Made by a program: the position numbers and the translations under genes. The notes under the pieces were generated by a model, which was not told the DNA's origin, made no database searches, and saw nothing but the letters and a program-made list of their open reading frames with translations. A stretch of DNA of 64,000 nucleotides from an uncultured Alphaproteobacteria bacterium (GTDB lineage Bacteria; Pseudomonadota; Alphaproteobacteria; HIMB59), in NCBI GenBank assembly GCA_902621205.1, contig CACNLH010000001.1, positions 108,592-172,591 of the forward strand, read 5' to 3'. The first letter of the stretch is position 1, and each line of letters begins with the position of its first letter. Shown here piece by piece: positions 44,116 through 58,619 of the stretch.

Positions 44116-45588
44116 TTAAAAATAACCATCAATTTTTTTGATTTCCATTGAGCTACTTGAGTCTGTATCGATAGCTCTTCCTTGTCTTTCGGATGTTTTG
44201 GATTGAAGAAGTTCAAGAACAATGTCTTCAAGTGAATTTGCATTTGATTCAATAGCACCAGTTAAGGGATAACAACCAAGTGTTCTGAACCTAATACTTT
44301 TTAATTCAATTTTCTCTTTAGATTGAATATTAAATCGATCATCATCGACCATAATTATCATTCCACCTCTCACGACCACAGGTCTAACTTTTGCAAAATA
44401 TAAGGGAACTATTGGTATTTGTTCTTGGTAGATATATTGCCAAATATCTAATTCTGTCCAATTAGATAAGGGAAAAACCCTTGTGCTTTCACCCTTATTG
44501 ACTTTAGAGTTATATAAAGACCAAAGCTCTGGACGCTGATTTTTGGGGTCCCATTGATGAGAGGGGTTTCGGAATGAAATAACCCTTTCTTTGGCTCTTG
44601 ATTTCTCCTCATCTCTTCTTGCTCCACCAAAAGCAGCATCGTATTTATACTTGTCCAAGGCTTGTTTTAGACTCTGAGTTTTCATTATATCAGTGTGGAG
44701 AGCAGAGCCATGATCAAAGGGATTAATATTTGATTTAATACCATCAGGATTAATATGTGTTATTAGCTTCATACCACTATTTTTTTCTACCCAATTTCTA
44801 AATAAATACATTTCTCGGAACTTCCATCGAGTATCAACATGTAGTAGAGGAAATGGAGGAAGACTAGGGTAAAAAGCTTTTTGAGCAAGCCTTAACATCA
44901 CTGAACTATCTTTTCCTATTGAGTAAAGCATGACAGGATTTTTTGTTTCACTAACTACTTCTCTAATAATATGAATACTTTCCGCTTCTAGATCTGAGAG
45001 ATAACTGTTTGGAGGTAAATTAAATTTATTGAGTAGTTTCGTATCATTAATTTTGAGGTTATTTATATAAAATAAATATTCAGGAAAATGTATTAAGAAT
45101 TTTAATTTATTGTTAATTTGATTTTCGTCAATTTTTTGATCGAGAAAAATTTTAAGAAGATAAGTATCTGGAAAAATAATAATATTTTTTTTTCTTAATT
45201 TTGAGAAATATTTTAAACTCTCAGAAATATCTTTTATTTTATTTGATTTAACTTTAACCCATAGTCTTCCATTACGTCTATCATTTGCAAATAAAAATTT
45301 ATTATTATTTACCTTAACGTATTGGATAAACAAAATAAGTGATCTTTGTTTTTCAAATTTTTTTATGGAGTCTTCATAAATTAATTTGTTTATATGACCT
45401 GCATGTATGTTTAAAAGGCTTTCTAAATTTAAATTCTCTGGAAAAATTGATATTTTTTCCAACCACCTTTCATAAGATCTTTTTGTTTTAAATAATTTTT
45501 TACTAAAAAGGAATTTATAATGACCATCGCTATCCCAAGCAGGAAATTTTATTGATGGGTTAATTTTAAAAAATAAAGTATGATTCAT
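44116..45588 (-). CDS. cysD: Sulfate adenylyltransferase subunit 2 with a novel N-terminal extension
   Basis: The C-terminal ~295 residues are standard Cys[21 protein letters not shown], the PP-loop [32 protein letters not shown], and LTGAIES with the closing [10 protein letters not shown]. The catalytic unit activates sulfate with CysN. The first ~190 residues (from [20 protein letters not shown]) are not part of CysD, match nothing I recognise, and are Lys/Asn/Ile-rich without membrane segments. The usual length is about 300, here 490. The gene is divergent from cysQ. Confidence 0.93.
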   Translation of the reverse strand: MNHTLFFKINPSIKFPAWDSDGHYKFLFSKKLFKTKRSYERWLEKISIFPENLNLESLLNIHAGHINKLIYEDSIKKFEKQRSLILFIQYVKVNNNKFLFANDRRNGRLWVKVKSNKIKDISESLKYFSKLRKKNIIIFPDTYLLKIFLDQKIDENQINNKLKFLIHFPEYLFYINNLKINDTKLLNKFNLPPNSYLSDLEAESIHIIREVVSETKNPVMLYSIGKDSSVMLRLAQKAFYPSLPPFPLLHVDTRWKFREMYLFRNWVEKNSGMKLITHINPDGIKSNINPFDHGSALHTDIMKTQSLKQALDKYKYDAAFGGARRDEEKSRAKERVISFRNPSHQWDPKNQRPELWSLYNSKVNKGESTRVFPLSNWTELDIWQYIYQEQIPIVPLYFAKVRPVVVRGGMIIMVDDDRFNIQSKEKIELKSIRFRTLGCYPLTGAIESNANSLEDIVLELLQSKTSERQGRAIDTDSSSSMEIKKIDGYF

Positions 45589-45670
45589 TATTATTAACTA
45601 TTTGTCGTATTATTGGAAAAATACAAAAAATAATCTAAATGTATATAAAAAAAAGTCAAAATTTAAAAAA

Positions 45671-46435
45671 ATGACAAATAATCACATAATACGACAATTT
45701 GAGTTTTTTAATGAAATCAGTGAAAATCTTGAGTTATGTTCTCAAAAAATTCTTAATATTTATGAGAACTATGATCAAAGTATTGAATATAAAAATGATA
45801 AAAGTCCATTAACAGAAGCAGATTTAGCATCACATGAGCACATCTCTGATTTATTATCTTCTATCTCAGCTTACCCCATAATTTCAGAGGAGGGTGAGCT
45901 AAAGTATACTGATGAGCCAAAATACTGGTTAGTTGATCCTTTGGATGGAACTAAAGAATTTATCAATAAGAATGGTGAATTTACAATTAATATTGCTTTG
46001 ATCAATAACAATTATCCCTCCCAAGGGTTTGTTTACATTCCAAAAGACAAGTCATTATTTTTTGGGGGTCTTAACAAAGGTTCATACAAGTTATTAAATG
46101 ATAATATCAAATCTATCTCTGTGCAATTACCCTCTGATAAACTAAAGATTGTTACGAGCAGAAGTCATCTCAATAATCAGACTAAAACTTATTTATCTCA
46201 GTTTAATAACTTTGATACTTTGCAAGCCGGTAGTTCTTTAAAGTTTTGTATGATAGCAGAGGGTTTAGCAGATTTATATCCTAGGCTAGGACCTACTTCT
46301 GAATGGGACACTGCAGCAGCACAAGCAGTTGTAGAGGGTGCAGGTGGTACTGTAAAAGACTTAAAAGGTAATAGGTTGAAATATTCAAAGAAGGATATAA
46401 TCAATCCTCATTTTATAGTTAGAGGTAAAATATAA
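45671..46435 (+). CDS. cysQ: 3'(2'),5'-bisphosphate nucleotidase
   Basis: It dephosphorylates PAP or PAPS, recycling the by-product of sulfate activation encoded across the divergent promoter. The 254-residue inositol-phosphatase-like protein has PLTEADLASHEHI, the metal motif YWLVDPLDGTKEFI and WDTAAAQAVVEGAGG. I start at ATG 45671. A TTG at 45602 would only add a lysine-rich leader. Confidence 0.92.
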   Translation: MTNNHIIRQFEFFNEISENLELCSQKILNIYENYDQSIEYKNDKSPLTEADLASHEHISDLLSSISAYPIISEEGELKYTDEPKYWLVDPLDGTKEFINKNGEFTINIALINNNYPSQGFVYIPKDKSLFFGGLNKGSYKLLNDNIKSISVQLPSDKLKIVTSRSHLNNQTKTYLSQFNNFDTLQAGSSLKFCMIAEGLADLYPRLGPTSEWDTAAAQAVVEGAGGTVKDLKGNRLKYSKKDIINPHFIVRGKI

Positions 46436-46437
46436 AT

Positions 46438-47418
46438 TTATTTACTAGGATTTTTTTCTTTATAAGTTTTTTCTAAACTTATGTCATCAACTTCAGTATA
46501 TATTTGAGTTGTAGATAACGAACTATGTCCTAATAATTCTTGAATTATTCTTAAATCCCCACCATTTTTTAATATGTGTGTTGCAAAACTATGTCTTAAT
46601 GAGTGAGGTGTTGCTGTTTTTGGTAGCCCCAAATTAACTCTGGCATTCTTCAAATCTCTTTGGAAAGCCGAGGCATTAAGTGGATTACCTCTATCTCCCA
46701 CAAATATCGAAACATCACTTGGTAAATCATATGGTATTTCTTTTAGATAATTTTCTAATGAGTTAGCTACAATATCAAGAACTGGCACTAATCTCTCTTT
46801 ATTACCTTTGCCCAAGATAGTAAGAGAATTTTTATCAATTAAATGGCTTTTAGTAATAGATAGGGCCTCATTTATTCGTAGCCCACATCCGTACAAAAGA
46901 TAAAGCAAAGCTATATTTCTTTTTTGAACCCAGCTTTTTTTTGATATTTTTTTTAACTCTTCAATTAAAAGATCAATATCTCCCTCTGCTATAGGTTTAG
47001 GAAGGGATCTTGGAATTTTTGGATTTTTTAATAATTGAACCTCGCTATAAGCAACTTTATATAAATCATTATTTAGAGATGAATACTTAAAAAAATTTTT
47101 AATAGAACTAATCGCTCTTCTTCTTGACCTTGCCGACAATGGTTTTTTATAAATATTTTTATATTTTCTATACTCACTGAGATCTGCCAACCAAGCCCTA
47201 AATGTTTGCAAATTTAAATCTTTTAAATTTGATAAAGATACAGAATTTCCATTGTAGAATTTAAAGAAAATTAAAAAGTCACATACATCAAAGCAGTACG
47301 ATCTATATGTGTTTTCCGAGTGGCCTTTTATGTCTTTTAAATAAGTAGCCCATTTATCAAAGTCTTGAATTGAGGATTTATCTATTTTTAACTGTTCTAA
47401 CAGTTCAATAAAATTCAT
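46438..47418 (-). CDS. xerC: Tyrosine recombinase XerC-type
   Basis: It resolves chromosome dimers at dif with its partner XerD. The 326-residue protein has an N-terminal SAM-like domain (NTYRSYCFDVCDFLIFFKFY) and the catalytic residues Arg in YGCGLRINEAL, Lys in LGKGNKERLVPV, His/Arg in PHSLRHSFATHIL, His in LLGHSSLSTTQ and nucleophile Tyr in IYTEVD. Divergent priA next door is the standard alphaproteobacterial context, so this is housekeeping and not island integrase. Confidence 0.92.
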   Translation of the reverse strand: MNFIELLEQLKIDKSSIQDFDKWATYLKDIKGHSENTYRSYCFDVCDFLIFFKFYNGNSVSLSNLKDLNLQTFRAWLADLSEYRKYKNIYKKPLSARSRRRAISSIKNFFKYSSLNNDLYKVAYSEVQLLKNPKIPRSLPKPIAEGDIDLLIEELKKISKKSWVQKRNIALLYLLYGCGLRINEALSITKSHLIDKNSLTILGKGNKERLVPVLDIVANSLENYLKEIPYDLPSDVSIFVGDRGNPLNASAFQRDLKNARVNLGLPKTATPHSLRHSFATHILKNGGDLRIIQELLGHSSLSTTQIYTEVDDISLEKTYKEKNPSK

Positions 47419-47452
47419 TACATTATATTATAAATTAGAATCAAAATTTAAA

Positions 47453-49525
47453 ATGGATTATTACTACCAAGTTATGCCGATAGGGCAAATAAATGAGAGC
47501 CTGACTTATAAATACTCGCATTATATTGAGGTAGGCTCTATCGTTGAAATTCCTTTAAGAAAAAGAAAATCAGCGGGAGTCATTATATCTCAAACAAACA
47601 TTAAAGATTTAAAATTTGATCTCAAAAAAGTACTCTCAATAAGTAATTATTATCAATTTGCTGTTTGCACAGAAAACATTGATTTTTACAAGTATGTGTC
47701 AATACATTGTTTCATAGATTTAGGTATGGTTTTGAAGATGGCAATACAACAATTTCCTAATACACAATTAAAAAATTATTATCTTTTTGAAAATAAAATT
47801 TATGAAACTCAAAAAAATCTCATTCATCAATACAATCTATCAAAAAAAGATTGGCTGAAATTATTAGAAGAAAAAAAAATTTCCCAAACTACTGATAGTT
47901 TTATTTTTGATGGCATGTCGCAAAAAATTTCTTTAAACCCTGATCAAGAAAATATTTTTAAATCACTTCAAATTAATAAAAATAATGATTTTCAAGTTCA
48001 CCTTATAGATGGTGTAACAGGTTCGGGTAAAACAGAGTTATATTTAAAAGCTGTTGAGTCAAATTTAGTCAGGGGAAATCAATCTTTAATACTTTTACCA
48101 GAGATAGCTTTAACTGAAGAATGGTCTAAAAGATTTTTTAAATATTTTGGTTGTAGGCCCTTTATTTGGCACTCTAAACAATCAAAAATTCAAAAAGCTA
48201 GAATAATCAGATCTCTCCTATCGGGTGAACCATGCGTTTTAGTTGGAGCAAGGTCATCGGTTTTACTTCCTTTCAAGAATTTAAAATTAATTATATGCGA
48301 TGAAGAGCACGACTCATCTTATAAACAAGAAGACGGCCCAAAATATCAAGCAAGAGATATGGCCATATATAAAGCAAAATGTTCAAAGGCTTTATGTCTT
48401 TTAATAAGTGCCTCTCCATCATTAGAGAGTCTTCATAATTCTAATCAGCAAAAATTTCATATTCATCATCTTTCCAATCAATTTCATAAAACTCAATTAC
48501 CATCAGTTGAAATAGTTGATATGAATCAATCAAAACCTAGCTCTAGGGCCTGGATATCAAAACAAGTATTTGATGAAACAAATAGGGTCCTAAAACAAAA
48601 AGGACAAGTTTTATTTTTTCTCAATAGACGTGGCTATGCTCCATCCAAAATATGTGCAAGTTGTCATACACCAATACAGTGTCAAAATTGTGCAGCAAAT
48701 TTGGTTTATCACAAAAAAATTGATAGACTCATTTGTCATCATTGTTCAAATTATTTTGAGCCTAACCAAATATGTAAGATGTGTTCATCTGATAAATTTA
48801 TATCGATTGGTATAGGGTTAGAAAGACTTCAAGAGGAAGTTACACGTCTTTTTCCAGGATACTCAAATCAATTATTCTCGAGTGACACATTAAAATCAAA
48901 AAAAAATAAAAAAGAAATCATTGAAAACATATTTAATTTAAATACTAGTCTATTGATTGGCTCACAAATAATAGGGAAGTCTTTTCATTTTCCAAATTTA
49001 AAATTAGTAAATATTATTGATGCAGACTCAAGTCTGTATAGTCCTGACTTCAGAGCTATGGAAAAAACATACCAGCTTTTGCAACAAGTAGCAGGGAGAT
49101 CTGGTAGAGAGGGTAACAGGGGTAAGGTCTTAATTCAAACTTACAATCCAAAGCATTCGATATACAATTCACTTAAGAACCAAAGTAGAGATCAATTTAT
49201 AAAATTAGAACTTCAAAGAAGAGAAGAGAACAATTTACCTCCATTTTACAAAATTGTTCAAATTCAATTAATCCACCCTAATGTCTCAGCTATAAGAGAG
49301 GCTTGCCAAGAAATTCTTGATATATCGAAAAAGAGTAGACTTGATATTTTAGGGCCTGTCCCCTCATTGATTCCATATAAAATGAAGCACTTTCATGAGA
49401 ATTTTTATTTTAAAGAGAGGACATATAAGGCTTTGAGAAAAAAAATAGATATCTTAATGTCAAAAATAGCCCCAAAATACAGGCGTTTTCTAAATATTGA
49501 TATTGATCCACTATCAATCGCTTGA
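47453..49525 (+). CDS. priA: Primosomal protein N' (replication restart helicase PriA)
   Basis: A 3'-5' helicase that reloads the replisome at stalled forks. It has 690 residues. Walker A is DGVTGSGKTELYLKAV, the helicase motif II is CDEEHDSSYKQEDGPKYQAR, and motif III is ISASPSLES. The zinc-binding insert contains eight cysteines (CASCHTPIQCQNC, CHHC, CKMC), and motifs V-VI include LIGSQIIGKSFHFPNL and QQVAGRSGREG. It lies 65 nt upstream of the ATP synthase operon. Confidence 0.95.
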   Translation: MDYYYQVMPIGQINESLTYKYSHYIEVGSIVEIPLRKRKSAGVIISQTNIKDLKFDLKKVLSISNYYQFAVCTENIDFYKYVSIHCFIDLGMVLKMAIQQFPNTQLKNYYLFENKIYETQKNLIHQYNLSKKDWLKLLEEKKISQTTDSFIFDGMSQKISLNPDQENIFKSLQINKNNDFQVHLIDGVTGSGKTELYLKAVESNLVRGNQSLILLPEIALTEEWSKRFFKYFGCRPFIWHSKQSKIQKARIIRSLLSGEPCVLVGARSSVLLPFKNLKLIICDEEHDSSYKQEDGPKYQARDMAIYKAKCSKALCLLISASPSLESLHNSNQQKFHIHHLSNQFHKTQLPSVEIVDMNQSKPSSRAWISKQVFDETNRVLKQKGQVLFFLNRRGYAPSKICASCHTPIQCQNCAANLVYHKKIDRLICHHCSNYFEPNQICKMCSSDKFISIGIGLERLQEEVTRLFPGYSNQLFSSDTLKSKKNKKEIIENIFNLNTSLLIGSQIIGKSFHFPNLKLVNIIDADSSLYSPDFRAMEKTYQLLQQVAGRSGREGNRGKVLIQTYNPKHSIYNSLKNQSRDQFIKLELQRREENNLPPFYKIVQIQLIHPNVSAIREACQEILDISKKSRLDILGPVPSLIPYKMKHFHENFYFKERTYKALRKKIDILMSKIAPKYRRFLNIDIDPLSIA

Positions 49526-49590
49526 TGCGTCATTTGTATGATGCCGGTTGGCCTAGTGATGTGATAAAAAATTGAGGTTAACTATACAAA

Positions 49591-53985
<4,395 letters not shown>

Positions 53986-53987
53986 TT

Positions 53988-54353
53988 ATGATTAATTTGA
54001 AGGTCGTATCCCCTCAAAAAGTGATTTTTGAAAAAGAAGTTGAAATGGCAGTTTTGCCAGGAGCAGAGGGTGATTTTGCTGCAATGCCTAATCATTCTCC
54101 GTTCATCAGTTCTTTGCGACCTGGTCAAATGGCAATTATGTCTTCAAACAAAGTCGATGAGAGTTTCTTTGTATCAGGTGGTTTGGTTATGCTAAAAGAA
54201 AAGGTTTGTGAGGTCTTAGTTGATCAAATAGAGCCATTGTCTGATGTTAATAGCTCTAACTACCAACAATCTAAAACCTATCAAGAACTAGAGGGTAATG
54301 AAACTGCTTTGGGTACGTTTGAACAAGTGGTAAATAATCCGCCTTATAAATAG
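53988..54353 (+). CDS. atpC: ATP synthase F1 subunit epsilon
   Basis: The inhibitory/coupling subunit, with the beta-sandwich domain LKVVSPQKVIFEKEVEMAVL and GAEGDFAAMPNHSPFISSLR. The 121-residue length includes a short, non-canonical C-terminal region, so regulation by the helical hairpin may differ. It starts 2 nt after atpD and overlaps the convergent rppH stop by 10 nt. Confidence 0.95.
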   Translation: MINLKVVSPQKVIFEKEVEMAVLPGAEGDFAAMPNHSPFISSLRPGQMAIMSSNKVDESFFVSGGLVMLKEKVCEVLVDQIEPLSDVNSSNYQQSKTYQELEGNETALGTFEQVVNNPPYK

Positions 54354-54817
54354 TCTTTAAATTCTTTTAATAATTTTTCGTAAATTGCTTTTTTAAAAGG
54401 CACTATGTTGGGAACCAAAAAATCTGGTTTAACCCATTTATAATCAGAAAATTCAGGGTGAGATGTTTCAATATTTATATCTTTCTCACTACCTTTAAAT
54501 TCATACAAGAACCATTTTTGACGCTGACCTTTGTATTTACCTTTCCAAAGAGTTTTTGATAAGTCTTTAGGTAAAGAATAGTAATACCAGTCTTTGCTCT
54601 GTGAGATTAATTTAACTTTATTCTTTTTAATACCAACCTCTTCTTCCATTTCTCTAAGAGCTGCCACTTCAGATTTTTCTTTGGGATCAATTCCACCTTG
54701 TGGCATTTGCCAAAATTCTGAAGGGTGGTCTATTCTTTTTCCAACAAATATTTCTTTATTTTGATTAATAATCATCATACCAACATTTGGTCGATAATCT
54801 TTGGGGTTTATTTTCAT
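54344..54817 (-). CDS. rppH: RNA pyrophosphohydrolase (Nudix)
   Basis: It removes pyrophosphate from mRNA 5' ends to start decay. The 157-residue protein has the Nudix box GGIDPKEKSEVAALREMEEE then VGI. The RppH start YRPNVGMMIINQNKEIFVGK is present, and WQMPQGG precedes the box. It overlaps the ctpA stop by one base, a conserved ctpA-rppH order. Confidence 0.93.
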   Translation of the reverse strand: MKINPKDYRPNVGMMIINQNKEIFVGKRIDHPSEFWQMPQGGIDPKEKSEVAALREMEEEVGIKKNKVKLISQSKDWYYYSLPKDLSKTLWKGKYKGQRQKWFLYEFKGSEKDINIETSHPEFSDYKWVKPDFLVPNIVPFKKAIYEKLLKEFKDYL

Positions 54818-56043
54818 TAATTTAATACAGCTATGGTTTTGACTGCATCAATGGCACGAGATAGCTGATAATCTCTTTCAAGAATATCATCAGTGGACTC
54901 TTCCTCCTCACTTTCTTCATTTGTCTCATTATCTAAAGCTTCTCGATAATCTGACTCTCTAAACGTAAAGTTATTATCAATCACATTTAGTTCAGCTCTA
55001 GGCACAACAACATCCGGATCAATACCAACTGCTTGTATTGAATCCCCACTTGGTGTGTAATACTTTGCGATGGTGAGTCTGATTGCACCGCTGTCAATAG
55101 GTATAATGGTTTGCACAGAACCTTTTCCAAATGACTTTATACCCATAATTACTGCTCTATCATGATCTTGTAATGCACCAGCAACAATTTCAGATGCCGA
55201 AGCAGAACCCTCATTGATTAATATAATCAATGGTTTCCCATTGATTAGATCTCCTTTTTTAGCAGAGTAAACTTGAACATCTTTCTTTTCTCTTCCTCTG
55301 ATTGAAACTATTTCTCCTTTATCAAGGAACATATCTGTAACTGATACAGATTCATTTAATAATCCCCCTGGATTATTTCTTAAATCCAGAACATAACCAA
55401 TTGGAGCATCAGTACCATCTTCAAGTTCTTTTATACTTTCTTTTAATCCTGTTGTTGTTTGCTCATTAAATTGAATTATTCTTATGTATCCTACATCGTT
55501 AATCAAACGATGTTTAACAGATGCAACTTTAATTATATCTCTTTTAATATCGACATCGAATGGATCTTCGGAAGATCTAAAAATTGTTAAAGTTATAGAG
55601 GTCCCTGGTTCACCTTTCATAATATCAATTGCTTCCTTTAAAGTCATATCGACTACTGATGTGCCATCTAAATGCGTTATATAATCTCCAGCTAAAATTC
55701 CAGCCTTATAGGCAGGGGTATCGTCAATTGGAGAGACTACTTTTATGAAACCTTTATCTGTCGTGATTTCGATGCCTAATCCACCAAAAGAACCTGATGT
55801 GTCCATCTGCATTTCTTTATAAATTTCTTCACTCATAAAACTTGAATGAGGATCAAGTGCCTGTAGCATTCCATTCAAAGCTTTTTCTATTAACTCTTTA
55901 TCAGTTACCTCTTCAACATATTGATTTTTAACTCGGTTATAAACTTCGTTGAAAATACTTAATTGTTTATAGGTTTCTTTAGTATCAGAAAAACTGACAT
56001 TCACATTGAATATTAAAATTAAAATAAAAAATATTTTGAGCAT
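54817..56043 (-). CDS. ctpA: Carboxyl-terminal processing protease (S41)
   Basis: A periplasmic serine protease. From ATG 56043 the protein starts with a signal peptide (MLKIFFILILIFNVNVSFS). An upstream start would overlap rsfS by 74 nt and bury the signal. A PDZ domain follows (SGSFGGLGIEITTDKGFIKV, VVSPIDDTPA). The catalytic Ser is in NEGSASASEIVAGAL and the catalytic Lys in SFGKGSVQTIIPI. The C-terminal tail is acidic. Confidence 0.94.
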   Translation of the reverse strand: MLKIFFILILIFNVNVSFSDTKETYKQLSIFNEVYNRVKNQYVEEVTDKELIEKALNGMLQALDPHSSFMSEEIYKEMQMDTSGSFGGLGIEITTDKGFIKVVSPIDDTPAYKAGILAGDYITHLDGTSVVDMTLKEAIDIMKGEPGTSITLTIFRSSEDPFDVDIKRDIIKVASVKHRLINDVGYIRIIQFNEQTTTGLKESIKELEDGTDAPIGYVLDLRNNPGGLLNESVSVTDMFLDKGEIVSIRGREKKDVQVYSAKKGDLINGKPLIILINEGSASASEIVAGALQDHDRAVIMGIKSFGKGSVQTIIPIDSGAIRLTIAKYYTPSGDSIQAVGIDPDVVVPRAELNVIDNNFTFRESDYREALDNETNEESEEEESTDDILERDYQLSRAIDAVKTIAVLN

Positions 56044-56053
56044 ATTTGATTTT

Positions 56054-56422
56054 TTAAGAGGCAGTATTGATCGTGTTGAAGTCTTCAGACCATAGTTTTT
56101 CCAAATCGTATATTTCTCTAACTTCATTTCTAAAAATATGCACTAAAACATGTCCTGCATCAATGACCGTCCAGTCGCAAAGGGGCTTTCCTTCTGGTTT
56201 ATTGCAATAAAGTTTATTTTTCTTAAGGTATCGGTAAACCTTATCTGAAACTGAGTCTACATGCTTATTTGATCGCCCGGATGCAACGATCATGAACTCA
56301 GCGAATTCTGCCTTTCCTTTGAGAGAAATAACTGAGATATTCTCAGCCTTATTGTCTTCAAGACTGTCGACTATAGCCTTAACAGAAGGGTCTTTATCGT
56401 GATTAAGAATTACGTAACTCAC
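56054..56422 (-). CDS. rsfS: Ribosomal silencing factor RsfS
   Basis: It binds L14 to block 30S-50S joining in starvation. The 122-residue protein has SLKGKAEFAEFMIVASGRSN, then KHVDSVSDKVYR, and the hallmark CDWTVIDAGHVLVHIFRNEV, ending YDLEKLWSED. It overlaps nadD by 20 nt, its usual partner. Confidence 0.94.
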   Translation of the reverse strand: MSYVILNHDKDPSVKAIVDSLEDNKAENISVISLKGKAEFAEFMIVASGRSNKHVDSVSDKVYRYLKKNKLYCNKPEGKPLCDWTVIDAGHVLVHIFRNEVREIYDLEKLWSEDFNTINTAS

Positions 56423-56963
56423 TAGATGACATCTCTACACCTATATTATCAAGAATATGGAAACAAGGAGTAGAGCAGTTTATAAAACTATTTAAATTAG
56501 GCATAAATAAATGGGAGAATTGCTTTTGGACTGTTGAATTTTCAATAAATTCATCATATCTCGGTCTATAAATAACGCAAATACTAATATTTTTTAAAAT
56601 CCACTCATATTCTTTCCATTTGTGAAAATTACCAAGCTGATCAAGCCCTATAATTAAATAAAAAGAGCTAAGGTCACATTTAGTCTTAATTTTTTGCAAC
56701 ACATCATAGGTACATTTCATTTTATAACGATGTTCAAAGTCGGAAACTTTTACTAACGGCTCTTTAATTTTTGATCGGATATTTGATAATTGAGAATTTA
56801 TTGAGTTTAAATTTTGATTAGCTTTAAGAGGATTTTGATAAGTGGGAAGGATAAATAGTTTTTTCAGATTTAAACTTTTTATTGAACTTTCTATTACATG
56901 AACGTGTCCCTCGTGTAAGGGATTAAAAAATCCACCATACAGTCCAATCTTTCTATTCATCAA
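56403..56963 (-). CDS. nadD: Nicotinate-nucleotide adenylyltransferase
   Basis: It forms deamido-NAD from nicotinate mononucleotide. The 186-residue protein has the nucleotidyltransferase motif GLYGGFFNPLHEGHVHVI, then FILPTYQNPLK and YLIIGLDQLGNFHKWKEYEW. The C-terminal ISSTxIR motif appears as MSSSELRNS and is cut short by the overlap with rsfS. It overlaps the preceding hypothetical gene by 11 nt. Confidence 0.93.
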   Translation of the reverse strand: MMNRKIGLYGGFFNPLHEGHVHVIESSIKSLNLKKLFILPTYQNPLKANQNLNSINSQLSNIRSKIKEPLVKVSDFEHRYKMKCTYDVLQKIKTKCDLSSFYLIIGLDQLGNFHKWKEYEWILKNISICVIYRPRYDEFIENSTVQKQFSHLFMPNLNSFINCSTPCFHILDNIGVEMSSSELRNS

Positions 56964-57366
56964 TTTTCCTCAAAAATTTTTTAGAGACACCATTTTCCTC
57001 GAGGAATTTGTTTAGAATATCTATAAATTGTAATTGTAATTTTGAACTTGTATGAAATAAAATCGGCACTCTTTGTTTAAAAAAATAAAATAAAGATATA
57101 ATAAATTGCAAATCGTTTTCTTCCTCTATATAAACTACACCTTTGTTTATCAAATGCTCTTTGTTATATTTAAAGAAAAGGTTATTAAAGGGCTCACTTA
57201 TAAGAGTCACTTTATTAATTTCATTTAATTCTTCTTCATTGAAAACTTTTAAACTTTCTAACTCATAAATTGAAGATTTGATTATATGAATAACATCCTC
57301 TTTATTCAAAGAGCTAAGATATTCGGTCTGAGATTTTAATTCTTGAAAATTATTACGGAATTCCAT
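56953..57366 (-). CDS. Hypothetical protein between proA and nadD
   Basis: A 137-residue soluble protein, predominantly helical and rich in Lys, Glu, Leu and Phe. It overlaps proA by one base and nadD by 11 nt, so it is almost certainly translated. Residues ~66-130 (NKGVVYIEEENDLQFIISLF and on) alternate strand-helix in a way faintly like part of an aldehyde-dehydrogenase NAD-binding fold, but no motif is convincing. I do not recognise a family. Confidence 0.6.
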   Translation of the reverse strand: MEFRNNFQELKSQTEYLSSLNKEDVIHIIKSSIYELESLKVFNEEELNEINKVTLISEPFNNLFFKYNKEHLINKGVVYIEEENDLQFIISLFYFFKQRVPILFHTSSKLQLQFIDILNKFLEENGVSKKFLRKIDE

Positions 57367-58619
57367 TAAGGCCTAGTGGTGTGATTGCCTATTACTTGAT
57401 ATTTAAATGTTGTAAGGTGTTTTGCTCCTACTGGCCCTCTCACATGAAGCTTGTCAGTAGAAATACCTATTTCTGCTCCAAATCCGAATTCTCCACCATC
57501 AGCAAATTGAGTGGAAGCATTATTCATTAAAATGGCACTTTTACAGTTTTGAAAGAAATACTCTATAGATTGTTGATTGTTACTTAAACAACTCTCGGTA
57601 TGTCCACTAGAATATTTGTTTATATGTTCTACACATTCTTCAACATTATCAACTAGTTTTACTGTAATTTTCTTATCTAGATATTCAGTTGACCAATCTT
57701 CTTCTGCTGCATCTCGATCGATTGAATAAATATCTTTGAGGCGTTTACATCCAATAATTTCACATCCTTGTGATTTTAAATTATCTAAAACAGATGAAAT
57801 ATCTTCTGCTGAGTTATTAGAGTGTATAAGTAAAGTCTCTGTTGCACCACAAATCTCTGGTCTTCTCAGCTTGGCATTTGAGATGACCTCAGTGGCTTTA
57901 TCTTTATCATATCCTTCATCCCAAAAAGTATGACACAAACCTTCCAAATGTTTAATTGTAGGAACTCTTGAATTTTTAGAAATTGTTTCAATTAACGATT
58001 TTCCCCCACGAGGAATAATCACATCTACATCTCCTTCAGCTTTTAACAACTCTTCAACAAAACTACGATCAGTATTTTGAATAAAACAGACAAGATGAGT
58101 ATCAAAATTTAAATCTTTTAAAGCATCTTGAATGCACTCATAAAGTTTTTTATTAGTTTCGATACACTCAGAGCCTCCTCTAAGAATAGAAATATTTCCA
58201 GATCTAAGGCAAAGACATGCAGCATCTATTGTGACGTTAGGTCGAGACTCATAAATAATACCAATCACACCAATAGGCACTGAGACTTTTGTAAATTTCA
58301 ACCCATTAGTGGCATTGGTCCAACTTTCTAAAGTTTGATCAAGGGGATCTTGCATTTGGGCTATTTTCTCAACATCACGAGAAAGTTGATCTATTTTCTC
58401 TGAAGTCAAAACTAATCTATTAATCATAGGTGCAGAAATATTATTTGATTTAGCTCTTTCTACATCTGCTTGATTAGCTTTTAGAATTTCATTTTTATTA
58501 GACAATAGAAAACCACTAATATTCATTAAGATTCTACTTCTATCCTCTGCAGATAGTTTGGACATGGCACTCGATGCCCTCTTCGAATGGTTTAAAATTT
58601 CTTGAAAATAGTCACTCAT
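57366..58619 (-). CDS. proA: Gamma-glutamyl phosphate reductase
   Basis: The second step of proline synthesis. The 417-residue ALDH-fold protein has VPIGVIGIIYESRPNVTIDA, LRGGSECIETNK, DVIIPRGGKSLIETI, the region KHLEGLCHTFWDEG with the catalytic cysteine, and FGFGAEIGISTDKLHVRGPV. It overlaps proB by 4 nt. Confidence 0.96.
   Translation of the reverse strand: MSDYFQEILNHSKRASSAMSKLSAEDRSRILMNISGFLLSNKNEILKANQADVERAKSNNISAPMINRLVLTSEKIDQLSRDVEKIAQMQDPLDQTLESWTNATNGLKFTKVSVPIGVIGIIYESRPNVTIDAACLCLRSGNISILRGGSECIETNKKLYECIQDALKDLNFDTHLVCFIQNTDRSFVEELLKAEGDVDVIIPRGGKSLIETISKNSRVPTIKHLEGLCHTFWDEGYDKDKATEVISNAKLRRPEICGATETLLIHSNNSAEDISSVLDNLKSQGCEIIGCKRLKDIYSIDRDAAEEDWSTEYLDKKITVKLVDNVEECVEHINKYSSGHTESCLSNNQQSIEYFFQNCKSAILMNNASTQFADGGEFGFGAEIGISTDKLHVRGPVGAKHLTTFKYQVIGNHTTRP

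Noticed and set aside
46438..47418. XerC-type recombinase considered as the island integrase
   Set aside because: Its sequence and its position opposite priA are those of the housekeeping dimer-resolution recombinase. It is about 10 kb away from the island with no repeat nearby.
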